This document shows positions 10,735-18,498 of a DNA stretch of 41,879 nucleotides, one piece after another. Under the pieces are notes generated by a model. The model was given only the letters and a program-made list of their open reading frames with translations, did not search any database and had not been told where the DNA came from. The stretch comes from Streptomyces antimicrobicus (lineage in GTDB: Bacteria > Actinomycetota > Actinomycetes > Streptomycetales > Streptomycetaceae). Location: NCBI RefSeq assembly GCF_020532625.1, contig NZ_JAJAUY010000047.1, positions 1-41,879 of the forward strand, written 5' to 3'. A program made the translations under genes and the position numbers. The stretch's first letter is position 1; each line of letters starts with the position of its first letter.

Positions 10735-12417
10735 ATGACCGACTCCCGTACGGGCTTCGCTCCGACCGTTCTGAACCCCGAGCAGCGGGCGGCGCTGGCC
10801 GCCGACACGACCGTCGGCGGTGGCAACCTGCTGCGGTCCGCGCTGAAGTGGAGCCCGAGCCCGACGACCCGTTTCGTCCACTCCACCCGGCCGATCACGA
10901 ACCTGGCCGGGGCCGAGCAGCACGACTGGAGCCTGGCCGAGGTGGACGAGCTGGCCCAGGCGTGGTCCGCCTGGTACCTGGCGCAGGGCGTGCAGCCCAA
11001 GGACCGGGTCGCGGTGTGGTTCGAGGACTCGTTCGCGTACTCGGTGCACTTCTACGCCCTGGCCCAGATCGGCGCCATCGCCGTCCTGATCAACAGCAAG
11101 GCCACCGCACCGATCGCGGAGTCGCTGATCGAGCAGACCACCCCGGTCGGCCTGTACGCCGACCGCGGCCGGCTGGCCGCCCTGCGCGCCGAGAGCGAGA
11201 TCCTGGACGGCCTGGCCTGGGTCCAGGAGGAGGAGGAGCTGCCCGCGCCGCCGGCCGGGGCGCTGGCCGAGGAGCAGTACTGGCAGCACGTGGGCGAGGA
11301 CCCGGTCGTCATCCTGCACTCCTCCGGCACCACGGGCCGTCCGAAGCCGACCATCCACACCCACGGCACGATCGTGGCCGGCCCGCAGTTCCGCCTGGTC
11401 GACTTCAAGGAGCAGCCGGGCGCGCTGATGCTCACCGCGCTGCCGCAGTCGCACCTGGGCTGCATCGCCTTCACCGTGTACGCGGTGATAGCGGGCACCC
11501 CGCTGGTCGCGCACAGCGACCGCAGTGGTGAGGAGCTGGCCGCGGCCGTGGCCGAGCACAAGCCGACCGCGGTGATGGCGTTCGCCCACTCCTACGCGGA
11601 ACTGGCCGCGCTGGAGAACGCCGGTGGCCGCCTGGACAGCGTCAACGCGTGGGTGTCCATCGGTGACGCCGTGCACCAGGCGCACATCACGGCCACGCTG
11701 AACCACCGCTCCGAGCACCTGCCGTCGGCGCAGTTCTTCGACCGGCTGGGCACCACCGAGCTCGGCTGGGGCGTGCTGCTGAAGATCCGCACGAAGGACT
11801 CCGTGCGCAACGACCGCTGCGCCGGTCAGCCGGTCGGGGTCGCCGAGGTGGCGGTCCTGCGCAAGGACGGCAGCCACGCGGACGTCGGCGAGGTCGGCTT
11901 CCTGGCCGCCCGCGGCCCGGCCATCACGCCGGGGTACTGGGGCGACTCGGACACCACGTACCGCTACAAGCTGGCCGGGCACTGGCTGCCGGGCGACATG
12001 GCGTACAAGGACGAGAACGGCGACTTCTACCTGGTGGACCGCGCCGCGGACCAGATCCGTACCGCGGACGGCCCGGCGTACTCCACGCTGATGGAGGAGG
12101 TCCTGCTCAACGACGTGCCCGAGTTCGACGACGTCGCGGTGATCGCGGGCACCGAGGACGGGGCCGTGGTCCCGGTCGCGGTGGTCACCACGCAGGAGAC
12201 GGGCATCGACGCCGAGAAGCTGCTGCTGCGCGCGAACGAGGCGCTGGCGGCGGCCGGTCAGCCGGCGCTGCGGCTGCTGGAGGTCGCGGCGACCGAGGCG
12301 GACTTCCCGGTCGGTGTCACGGGCAAGGTGCTCAAGCGCAAGCTGCGCGAGAAGTACGCGGACCTGACCGCGTACCTGCGCGAGGGCGCCGGCAAGTCGC
12401 TCGCCACGGCGGGCTGA
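10735..12417 (+). CDS. ANL-superfamily AMP-forming ligase, candidate nitrite-dependent diazotase
   Basis: Predicted 560-residue adenylate-forming enzyme. The ATP loop is HSSGTTGRPKPTIHTHG (residues 195-211), with Pro in place of the usual Gly after the Lys. The adenine-binding region has FDRLGTTELGWG, the hinge region GDMAYKDENGDFYLVDRAADQI, and the catalytic C-terminal Lys lies in GVTGKVLKRKLREKY (K531). No carrier domain is attached. Relatives of this superfamily (CreM in cremeomycin, the ava and cma diazotases, the triacsin N-nitrosating enzyme) activate nitrite with ATP to diazotise or nitrosate amines. The window also holds CreE- and CreD-like genes and an aryl-amine route, so that role is a reasonable inference. 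Alternatively it activates an aryl acid as a CoA or acyl donor. Confidence 0.8.
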   Translation: MTDSRTGFAPTVLNPEQRAALAADTTVGGGNLLRSALKWSPSPTTRFVHSTRPITNLAGAEQHDWSLAEVDELAQAWSAWYLAQGVQPKDRVAVWFEDSFAYSVHFYALAQIGAIAVLINSKATAPIAESLIEQTTPVGLYADRGRLAALRAESEILDGLAWVQEEEELPAPPAGALAEEQYWQHVGEDPVVILHSSGTTGRPKPTIHTHGTIVAGPQFRLVDFKEQPGALMLTALPQSHLGCIAFTVYAVIAGTPLVAHSDRSGEELAAAVAEHKPTAVMAFAHSYAELAALENAGGRLDSVNAWVSIGDAVHQAHITATLNHRSEHLPSAQFFDRLGTTELGWGVLLKIRTKDSVRNDRCAGQPVGVAEVAVLRKDGSHADVGEVGFLAARGPAITPGYWGDSDTTYRYKLAGHWLPGDMAYKDENGDFYLVDRAADQIRTADGPAYSTLMEEVLLNDVPEFDDVAVIAGTEDGAVVPVAVVTTQETGIDAEKLLLRANEALAAAGQPALRLLEVAATEADFPVGVTGKVLKRKLREKYADLTAYLREGAGKSLATAG

Positions 12418-12426
12418 TCCCAGACC

Positions 12427-12466
12427 GCCCTGTCCCGGCCCGGCGAGGGGCGGGCCGGGACAGGGC
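12427..12466 (+). terminator. strong hairpin ending the pap/ligase operon
   Basis: A perfect 16-bp stem (12427-12442 with 12451-12466) and an 8-base loop lie 9 bases after the ligase stop. No T-run is present, as is common in Streptomyces. It separates convergent operons together with the next hairpin. Confidence 0.8.
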
Positions 12467-12513
12467 AAGCATCCGTCCGGTCGGCAGGTACGGCAGCCCC
12501 TCCCCCTGAGCGA

Positions 12514-12547
12514 AAGGGCCGGACCCCCCGGTGGGGGTCCGGCCCTT
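12514..12547 (-). terminator. strong hairpin ending the minus-strand aminotransferase operon
   Basis: A perfect 15-bp stem (12514-12528 with 12533-12547) with a CGGT loop lies 70 bases past the aminotransferase stop at 12618. Read on the minus strand it ends in a short T run (CCCTTTCG), fitting termination of leftward transcription. It would also act as a rightward back-up. Confidence 0.75.
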
Positions 12548-12617
12548 CGGGGCCGCCGGCACACGACGGCAGACCCGGAACGCAGGCAGCGGGTACGCAG
12601 AGCGCACTCGGCAGGAC

Positions 12618-13613
12618 TCAGAAGGCTCCGGACGAGCGGGCGAAGGAGGTGGCGACCGTGAGGGCGGTGGTGTCGGCCTCGGGGGTGCCCACGGTGAGGC
12701 GGATGCCCTCGCCGGGGAAGGCCCGGACGGCGACCCCGGCGTCGGCGCACGCGGCGGCGAAGGCCTCGGTGGCCTCGCCCAGCGGCAGCCACACGAAGTT
12801 GGCCTCGCTGCGGGGGACCTCGAAGCCCAGGTCGCGCAGCGCGGTGGCGGTCCGGTCCCGCTCCTTGACGAGCAGTTCGACCCGCTCCAGCAGTTCCCCC
12901 TCGGCCGCCAGGGAGGCCACGGCGCCGGTCTGGGCGACGGCGGTGACCCCGAAGGGCGTGGCGCTGGAGCGGATGACCGCGGCGAGGGACTCGTGGGCGA
13001 CCGCGTAGCCGATCCGCAGCCCGGCCAGGCCGTAGGCCTTGGAGAAGGTGCGGACGACGACGACGTTCGGACGGTCGCGGTAGAGCTCGATGCCGTCGGG
13101 CGAGTCGGGGTCGGTGACGAACTCCCGGTAGGCCTCGTCGAGGACGACGGTGACCTCGGCCGGCACCCGGTCGAGGAAACGTTCCAGCGCGGCGCGCCCG
13201 ACCACGGTGCCGGTCGGGTTGTTCGGGTTGCAGACGAGCGCCACCCGGGTGCGCGGGCCGATCGCGTCGGCCAGGGCCTGGAGGTCGTGGGTGTGGTCCT
13301 TCAGCGGGGCCGTGACCGCCACGCCCCGGTTCATCGCCGTCAGGTGCGGATAGGCCTCGAACGAGGGCCAGGCGAAGGCCACTTCGTCGCCGTCGCGGAC
13401 CAGGGCGTGCAGCAGGTGCTGGAGCACCCCGCAGGAGCCGGCGCCCACGACCACGTGCGTGGCGGGCACGTCGAGGCGGGCGGCGAGGGCGGCGGTCACG
13501 TCGGTGTGGAAGCGGTCCGGGTAGCGGTTGGCGTGCGCGGCGGCCTCGTCGAGCGCCGCGCGGACCGAGGGCAGCGGGGGGTAGGGGTTCTCGTTGGCGT
13601 TGAGCTGGTACAC
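12618..13613 (-). CDS. HisC/Pat-type PLP aminotransferase, probable 4-aminophenylpyruvate aminotransferase
   Basis: Predicted 331-residue fold-type I aminotransferase of the histidinol-phosphate/aromatic group. Recognisable are NANENPYPPLPS at the N-terminus, VCNPNNPTGT (128-137), VVLDEAYREF (157-166) and the PLP lysine in TFSKAYGLAGLRIGY (K192). The GTG at 13613 is preferred because GAAGGGAA precedes it; upstream reading in the same frame is Pro/Arg-rich and overlaps the LuxR gene. There are no other histidine genes here. Next to papABC the natural role is transamination of 4-aminophenylpyruvate to 4-amino-L-phenylalanine. It is probably co-transcribed with the LuxR gene 56 bases upstream. 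Confidence 0.88.
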   Translation of the reverse strand: MYQLNANENPYPPLPSVRAALDEAAAHANRYPDRFHTDVTAALAARLDVPATHVVVGAGSCGVLQHLLHALVRDGDEVAFAWPSFEAYPHLTAMNRGVAVTAPLKDHTHDLQALADAIGPRTRVALVCNPNNPTGTVVGRAALERFLDRVPAEVTVVLDEAYREFVTDPDSPDGIELYRDRPNVVVVRTFSKAYGLAGLRIGYAVAHESLAAVIRSSATPFGVTAVAQTGAVASLAAEGELLERVELLVKERDRTATALRDLGFEVPRSEANFVWLPLGEATEAFAAACADAGVAVRAFPGEGIRLTVGTPEADTTALTVATSFARSSGAF

Positions 13614-13669
13614 CGGGGTGTTCCCTTCTTCGGTGGAGGTGGGACGGCGGAAGCGGTGCGAGCGGGCGG

Positions 13670-14515
13670 TCAGTCGATCGCCGGGAGGGCGCCCTCGCCC
13701 CGGCCCATCAGGTAGCCGAGCTGGAAGCGGTGCTGGGCGCCGTACTGGTCGCGCAGGCACGAGATGTGGCCCTGGACCGAGCGCAGGCTGACCCCGAGCC
13801 GGCGCGCGATGGCCTTGTCGGAGCAGCCCTCGATCAGCAGCTTGCGGATGGCCAGGCGCATGTCCGGCACCACCTCGGAGGCGGCGTCGGCGGCCCGTAC
13901 CGGGCGGAAGGGGAAGGGCTCGGCCCGGTCCCAGGCCTTCTCGAAGACGTCGGCGAGGAAGCCGGTGACCGCCGGGTCCCGGATCACCACGGCCGAGCTG
14001 CGCTCGGCGTCGGCGGGGATGAACGACACCGCGCGGTCGATGACGATCAGCCGGTCGAAGAACTCCGGCAGGGTCCGCACCTGCGCGCCGTGCCGCTGGA
14101 CGGTCTGCACGTAGCGCTTGGTGGGTTCGTGGAACCGGGAGCTGTGCTGGTAGAGCGTGCGCATGGCCACCCCGCGGGAGAGGTGGTCGCGCACCGCCGC
14201 GTAGGCCTCCTCCAAGGTGGCGTCCGGGCGGGGGCCGTCGGGCTGGGCGGTGAGGATCTCCTCGCGGGCCCGGCCGAGCGCCTCGTGGATGGCGTACCTG
14301 ATCCGGTCCGGCCCGTGCACGTACTCGATCCGGGCGGGCGGTCCGGGCGCCGGCTCGGCGGGCCGTGGCGCCGGCACCTGGGCCTGGGTCTGGGCGGCCT
14401 CGGCGGCGTAGCGGGACAGGGTGTCGAGGGTGTCGGCCATCTGCTGGAGGGTGTCCAGCGGGGAGACGGTCACGGGCGCGGCGGGCGGGGGGACCAGGGT
14501 GACGTTGCTGCTCAT
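13670..14515 (-). CDS. LuxR-type transcriptional regulator
   Basis: Predicted 281-residue regulator. A Pro/Ala-rich N-terminus is followed by a region (about 60-215) with IRYAIHEALGRAREEILTAQP, HLSRGVAMRTLYQHSSRF and LPEFFDRLIVIDRAVSFIP, the TrmB-like/phospholipase-D-like sensor pattern common in actinomycete LuxR regulators. The C-terminal LuxR helix-turn-helix is about 220-270 (LLIEGCSDKAIARRLGVSLR, SVQGHISCLRDQYGA). It starts at ATG 14515. It lies after the 20-bp-stem terminator of the main operon and upstream of the aminotransferase. Likely a pathway-specific regulator; the palindrome at 7233 is a possible target, unproven. Confidence 0.87.
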   Translation of the reverse strand: MSSNVTLVPPPAAPVTVSPLDTLQQMADTLDTLSRYAAEAAQTQAQVPAPRPAEPAPGPPARIEYVHGPDRIRYAIHEALGRAREEILTAQPDGPRPDATLEEAYAAVRDHLSRGVAMRTLYQHSSRFHEPTKRYVQTVQRHGAQVRTLPEFFDRLIVIDRAVSFIPADAERSSAVVIRDPAVTGFLADVFEKAWDRAEPFPFRPVRAADAASEVVPDMRLAIRKLLIEGCSDKAIARRLGVSLRSVQGHISCLRDQYGAQHRFQLGYLMGRGEGALPAID

Positions 14516-14562
14516 CTGACTGCCTTTCCGGTAACGGGAGGTCGACGGTGGACGGCGGGAAC

Positions 14563-14608
14563 GCGACGGCGAGGGCCGCGGGTGGAATCCCGCGGCCCTC
14601 GCCGTCGC
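14563..14608 (-). terminator. perfect 20-bp-stem hairpin at the end of the main minus-strand operon
   Basis: Arms 14563-14582 and 14589-14608 are fully complementary with a 6-base loop, 4 bases past the MFS stop at 14613. This is the longest perfect hairpin noticed in the window. It probably ends the long operon before the LuxR gene, which would then need its own promoter in the 47 bases left. Confidence 0.85.
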
Positions 14609-14612
14609 GCTG

Positions 14613-15920
14613 TCACGCGCCCGGGCGGCGTGCGGGATTCCGCAACGACGCCAGGACGAGCAGGGTGGCGAGGGCCGAGGCCCCGCCGAGGACGAACCAG
14701 AAGGAGTGGCCCAGCTCGGCGAAGAGCCAGCCGCCGGCGACCGGGCCGACGGCGGAGCCCAGACCGAAGGCGAAGTGGAAGCTGCCCAGGTAGTGGCTCT
14801 TGAGGTGGTCCGGGGCGACGACGGCCGGGTACGAGAAGATGGCCGGGCCGCCGATGATCTCGCCGAGGGTCCACACCAGGGTCGCGGTCACGATCACGGC
14901 CGGGCCCATCGGCAGCCCGTACAGGGCCACCCCGGAGCCGAGCAGCGCGAACGCCAGCCCGATGGTGACCCGCACCGGCCAGTCCTGGGTGACCTTGGTG
15001 AGCACCAGCTCGAAGGCGATGACCAGGAAGCCGTTGAGGGAGACCGCGACGGTGTACCAGAACACGGCCAGCCCGGACGCCGCCACGTCGAGCGGGAGCG
15101 TGGAGAGGTACTGGGCGTAGACCGCGGTGTGGATCAGCGTGGCGACGAGGTACAGGGAGAACCGCCGGTCGCGCAGGACCGCCAGGTAGCTCCCGGTGGC
15201 CGCGTCCTGCCGTCCCCGGGCGGTGCCCGGCGGCAGCGTCCGCCAGGCGAGCACGGCGAAGGCGAGGGCGATCGCCGCCTCGCCCCAGAACAGCAGGTCG
15301 TACGAGTCGTGGCCGAGCCGGAACAGCCCGAAGCCGACCAGCGGCGCGGCCATCGCGCCGAGGTTCAGCCCGAACCGGTACATGGCGAAGACCATCACCT
15401 GCCGGTCCTCGCCGGCCAGTTCGGACAGCAGCGCCGCCGAGGCGGGCCGGAACATCTGCCCGGCCAGGCCCGCGAGGACGACGACGGCCAGCAGGGCGGC
15501 GTAGTCGGTGAGGTAGAGCAGGGCGGCCGTCAGCACCGCGGAGGCGGCCATGCTGACGGCGGTGGTGTTGCGGGCGCCCATCCGGTCGGACAGGGAGCCG
15601 CCGATGAGCACGCCGAGGACGGTGCCGGCGCCGTACGCGCCGAGCGCGAGGGTGGCGCGGCCGGCGGAGTGGCCCAGCGAGGTCAGGTACAGGACCAGGA
15701 AGATGTTGAGGAAGCCGCCGAGCCGGTTGATGAACACCCCGGCGAGCAGGGTCTTCACCGCGAGCGGTGCCTCGGTGAACGCGGCCCGGACGGTGGGCCT
15801 GCGCGCAGCGGTGGTGTCGGCGGCCGGTTCGCCGGCCGGCCGTGCCGGGGACGCGGTCCCCGGCACGGCGGCGGGCGCGGACTGCTCGTCCGCGGCCGCC
15901 GAGGCGCGTGCGGTGCTCAT
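14613..15920 (-). CDS. MFS transporter (MdtH/YdeE-like drug efflux)
   Basis: Predicted 435-residue transporter. About 45 Ala/Thr-rich residues precede roughly 12 hydrophobic helices. The helix 2-3 motif appears as GGSLSDRMGARNTTAV, and helix 5 contains FRPASAALLSELAGEDRQVMVFAMYRFGLNLGAM in two stretches, typical of the MdtH-like drug-efflux branch. Its ATG overlaps the stop of the ATP-grasp gene (ATGA), so it is the last gene of the large minus-strand operon. Export of the final product or a toxic intermediate such as an aryl diazonium precursor or phenazine is the likely role, by position. Confidence 0.88.
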   Translation of the reverse strand: MSTARASAAADEQSAPAAVPGTASPARPAGEPAADTTAARRPTVRAAFTEAPLAVKTLLAGVFINRLGGFLNIFLVLYLTSLGHSAGRATLALGAYGAGTVLGVLIGGSLSDRMGARNTTAVSMAASAVLTAALLYLTDYAALLAVVVLAGLAGQMFRPASAALLSELAGEDRQVMVFAMYRFGLNLGAMAAPLVGFGLFRLGHDSYDLLFWGEAAIALAFAVLAWRTLPPGTARGRQDAATGSYLAVLRDRRFSLYLVATLIHTAVYAQYLSTLPLDVAASGLAVFWYTVAVSLNGFLVIAFELVLTKVTQDWPVRVTIGLAFALLGSGVALYGLPMGPAVIVTATLVWTLGEIIGGPAIFSYPAVVAPDHLKSHYLGSFHFAFGLGSAVGPVAGGWLFAELGHSFWFVLGGASALATLLVLASLRNPARRPGA

Positions 15921-17293
15921 CCGGCCTGCTCCCCCACGGGAGCGGTCCGTACGGTGACGGCCGCGCGGACCTTGGCCTCCAGCTCGTCCAGGGCCACCGA
16001 GTTGGGCGCGTCGATGAAGAAGTTGGCCACGCGGTCCTCGCTGCTGCGCAGCGGGCCGACGTAGCTGCCCTTCTCCTTCTGGACGAAGACGGCCCGCAGG
16101 GTCGGCGGGTCGTCGGGCAGGCCCACGGGGACCTCGGGCCACAGGTCGCCCTCGCCGGCCCATTCGACGCTGACGCCGGGCCAGTCGACGGAGACCTCCT
16201 CCAGGATGCCGGGCTCGTGCTCGACGTAGACCTGGCGGGCGTGGCGGACGGGCTTGGGGTAGTCGGCGGTCTCCCCCAGGGCGATCTTGATGATCTCGGG
16301 CTCGATGGGCCGGCCCGTGGCCAGGTGGTACAGGACGGTCAGGCCGTCGCCGGGGGTGCGGGCGGCGACCTCCATCAGCTTGGGGTGGCCCTGGGCGTCC
16401 AGCCGCCACTCGGAGTGGGTCATGCCGTCCTGGAAGTCCAGCAGGTGCAGCAGGCACTTGTTGGCGGCCAGCAGCGTCTTGCGTTCCAGGCCGACGGCGC
16501 CGGAGACGGTGTGCGAGAGCTCGACGAAGGTGTCGGCGTGCACGTCGGTGGTGCCCTTGACGGTGACCGAGTCCCACACGATCCGGCCGTGCTGGATCAG
16601 CGCCTCGACGGAGAACTCCTGGCCCTGGACCTTCTCCTCGATCAGGATCGTCTCGTGCTCGGGGTACGTCGCCAGCAGCGCGGCCAGCTGCTCGGCGTCG
16701 GTGACGGTCTGCACGCCCGAGCTGGAGTGCCGGGTGGCGGGCTTGACCACGGCCGGGAACGGCACGCCCGACAGGTCGGTGCCGGAGCGGTCGCCGGGCG
16801 GGACGACGAGCGCGTACGGGTTGAACTCGCCCAGGTGCAGCCGCTGGAGGTACTTGCTGCGGCAGACCCGCCCGGCGCGCAGGCCCGGCGAGGGCAGGTT
16901 CAGCGCGTCGGCGATCAGGCTGGTCGGCTCGACCAGGGTCTCGCCGGCCGCGTAGACGCCGATGATGTCGTAGCGGCTCTCCCAGCCGCGGACGGCGGCG
17001 ACGACGCCCGCGGTGAAGGAGCCCTCGCGGTCCACGGAGCCCTCGACGAACGCGATGTCGTCGAGGGCGGCGGCGGGGTGACCGGGTTCGCGGAGGGCGG
17101 CCCGGGCCTGGTCCCGCCACACCGCGGGGGTGATCAGCAGGATCTTCAGGCCGCGCCGGGAGAGTTCCTCCAGGTAGCGCGGGGCCCGGCAGATGGCCAG
17201 GAACGACCCGGTCAGCAGGAAGGCCGCGGGTCTGTCGGAGGCTTCGGCCGGTGCGGCGGCCGGGCCGGCGGGCAGGGTGGGCAGGGCGCTCAT
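15917..17293 (-). CDS. ATP-grasp carboxylate-amine ligase
   Basis: Predicted 458-residue ATP-grasp enzyme. An N-terminal Rossmann-like domain (LLTGSFLAICRAPRYLEELS; YDIIGVYAAGETLVEPTSLIADAL) precedes the ATP-grasp core: FPAVVKPATRHSSSGVQTV (about 178-196, phosphate-binding loop), ETILIEEKVQGQEFSVEAL, and the metal-binding end LMEVAARTPGDG in place of the usual E-x-N-x-R. This architecture is that of L-amino-acid ligases and related amide- or peptide-forming enzymes, which activate a carboxylate as an acyl phosphate. In this cluster it could join 4-aminophenylalanine or another amino acid to a partner. Overlaps at both ends (ATGA) couple it to the DAHP synthase and the exporter. The substrate is unknown. 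Confidence 0.85.
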   Translation of the reverse strand: MSALPTLPAGPAAAPAEASDRPAAFLLTGSFLAICRAPRYLEELSRRGLKILLITPAVWRDQARAALREPGHPAAALDDIAFVEGSVDREGSFTAGVVAAVRGWESRYDIIGVYAAGETLVEPTSLIADALNLPSPGLRAGRVCRSKYLQRLHLGEFNPYALVVPPGDRSGTDLSGVPFPAVVKPATRHSSSGVQTVTDAEQLAALLATYPEHETILIEEKVQGQEFSVEALIQHGRIVWDSVTVKGTTDVHADTFVELSHTVSGAVGLERKTLLAANKCLLHLLDFQDGMTHSEWRLDAQGHPKLMEVAARTPGDGLTVLYHLATGRPIEPEIIKIALGETADYPKPVRHARQVYVEHEPGILEEVSVDWPGVSVEWAGEGDLWPEVPVGLPDDPPTLRAVFVQKEKGSYVGPLRSSEDRVANFFIDAPNSVALDELEAKVRAAVTVRTAPVGEQAG

Positions 17294-18498
17294 GTGGCGG
17301 GCCTCCACAGGTCGGCGGCCAGGAAGGCCAGGTCGAGGGCCTGGCCGCGGTTGAGCCGCGGGTCGCAGGCGGTGGTGTACCGCAGGTCGAGGTCGTCGAG
17401 GGTGACCGGGTCGGTGCCGCCCACGCACTCGGTGACGTGGGCGCCGGTGAGCTCCAGGTGGAGCCCGCCGGGGTGGGTGCCGAGCTCGCGGTGGATCTCG
17501 ACGAACGCGCGGATCTCGGCGGTGATGTCGTCCAGCAGCCGGGTCTTGCGCCCGCCCGGGGCGACCCGGGTGTTGCCGTGCATGGGGTCGGTGACCCACA
17601 GCGCGGGCGAGCCGGCGGCGGTGACCTTCTCCACCAGGCCGGGCAGCACCTCGCGGATCGCCTCGGCGCCCATCCGGGTGATGAACGTCAGACGGCCCGG
17701 CTCGGCGTCGGGGTCGAGGAGCTCGACGAGGGCGAGCAGCTCGTCCGCCGTGGCGGTGGGGCCGACCTTGACGCCGACCGGGTTGGCGATCTGGGCGGCG
17801 AAGGCCACGTGGCCGCCGTCGAGCTGGCGGGTGCGCTCGCCGATCCAGACGAAGTGGCCGGAGCCGGCGTAGCGGCGGCCGGTCGCCTCGTCGACGCGGA
17901 CCAGCGGGGACTCGTAGTCCAGCAGCAGCGCCTCGTGGCTGACGTGCAGCGGCAGCCCGGGTACGCCGGCGACCTCGGCCTCGGCGTCGGCGCCCGGCAG
18001 CAGCCGGATGCGGTCCAGGGTGCGGGCGGCGGTGTCGTAGGCGGTCATCATCCGCCACGGGTCGGCGGCCCGGTCCGCGGCGGTGAAGCCGAGGCCGTTG
18101 ACCGCGTCGCCGCGGTAGGCGGGCAGGGTGACCCCGTCGCGCTCCTCGGTGGGCTTGGAGCGGGGCTTGGCGTACTGGCCGGCCATCCGGCCGAGCGGGA
18201 CCACCGGTACGGCGGCGCCGTAGGAGATCACCTCGGCCATCTGGCGCAGGGTGGTGGCGGTGCTCTCGGCCTCCACGAGGGCGCGGTCGCCGAACTCCTC
18301 GGCGCAGTGGCCGCCCTGGAGCAGGAGTGCCTCGCCGCGGGCGGCGGCGGCCAGCCGCGCGCGCAGCGCGTCGCTCTCGGCGAGAGGGGTCAGTGGGGGT
18401 TGTTCGGACAGCAGGTCGACGACGGTGGCGAGAGTGGCGGGGTCCGGCCAGTCGGGCTGCTGTGCCGACTTCAGGGCCCCCAGGGCGGTACCGATCAT
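17290..18498 (-). CDS. phzC: class II DAHP synthase (secondary-metabolism type)
   Basis: Predicted 402-residue 3-deoxy-7-phosphoheptulonate synthase, the first shikimate step from PEP and erythrose 4-phosphate. Class II motifs are clear: LLLQGGHCAEEF, RMAGQYAKPRSKPTEE, GVKVGPTATADEL, MHGNTRVAPGGRKTR and a C-terminal ACDPRLNRGQALDLAFLAA. It is close in length to PhzC and shorter than primary actinobacterial class II enzymes, which have N-terminal regulatory extensions; it may thus escape feedback control. ATG 18498 overlaps the lyase stop. It would feed chorismate to both PapA and PhzE. The symbol is given for role and type; it sits with the nitrite genes, not the phz core. Confidence 0.88.
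   Translation of the reverse strand: MIGTALGALKSAQQPDWPDPATLATVVDLLSEQPPLTPLAESDALRARLAAAARGEALLLQGGHCAEEFGDRALVEAESTATTLRQMAEVISYGAAVPVVPLGRMAGQYAKPRSKPTEERDGVTLPAYRGDAVNGLGFTAADRAADPWRMMTAYDTAARTLDRIRLLPGADAEAEVAGVPGLPLHVSHEALLLDYESPLVRVDEATGRRYAGSGHFVWIGERTRQLDGGHVAFAAQIANPVGVKVGPTATADELLALVELLDPDAEPGRLTFITRMGAEAIREVLPGLVEKVTAAGSPALWVTDPMHGNTRVAPGGRKTRLLDDITAEIRAFVEIHRELGTHPGGLHLELTGAHVTECVGGTDPVTLDDLDLRYTTACDPRLNRGQALDLAFLAADLWRPAT

Noticed and set aside
12618..13613. Histidine biosynthesis hisC
   Set aside because: No other his genes nearby; lies with a cluster regulator and opposite papABC, so an aromatic amino acid role is more likely.
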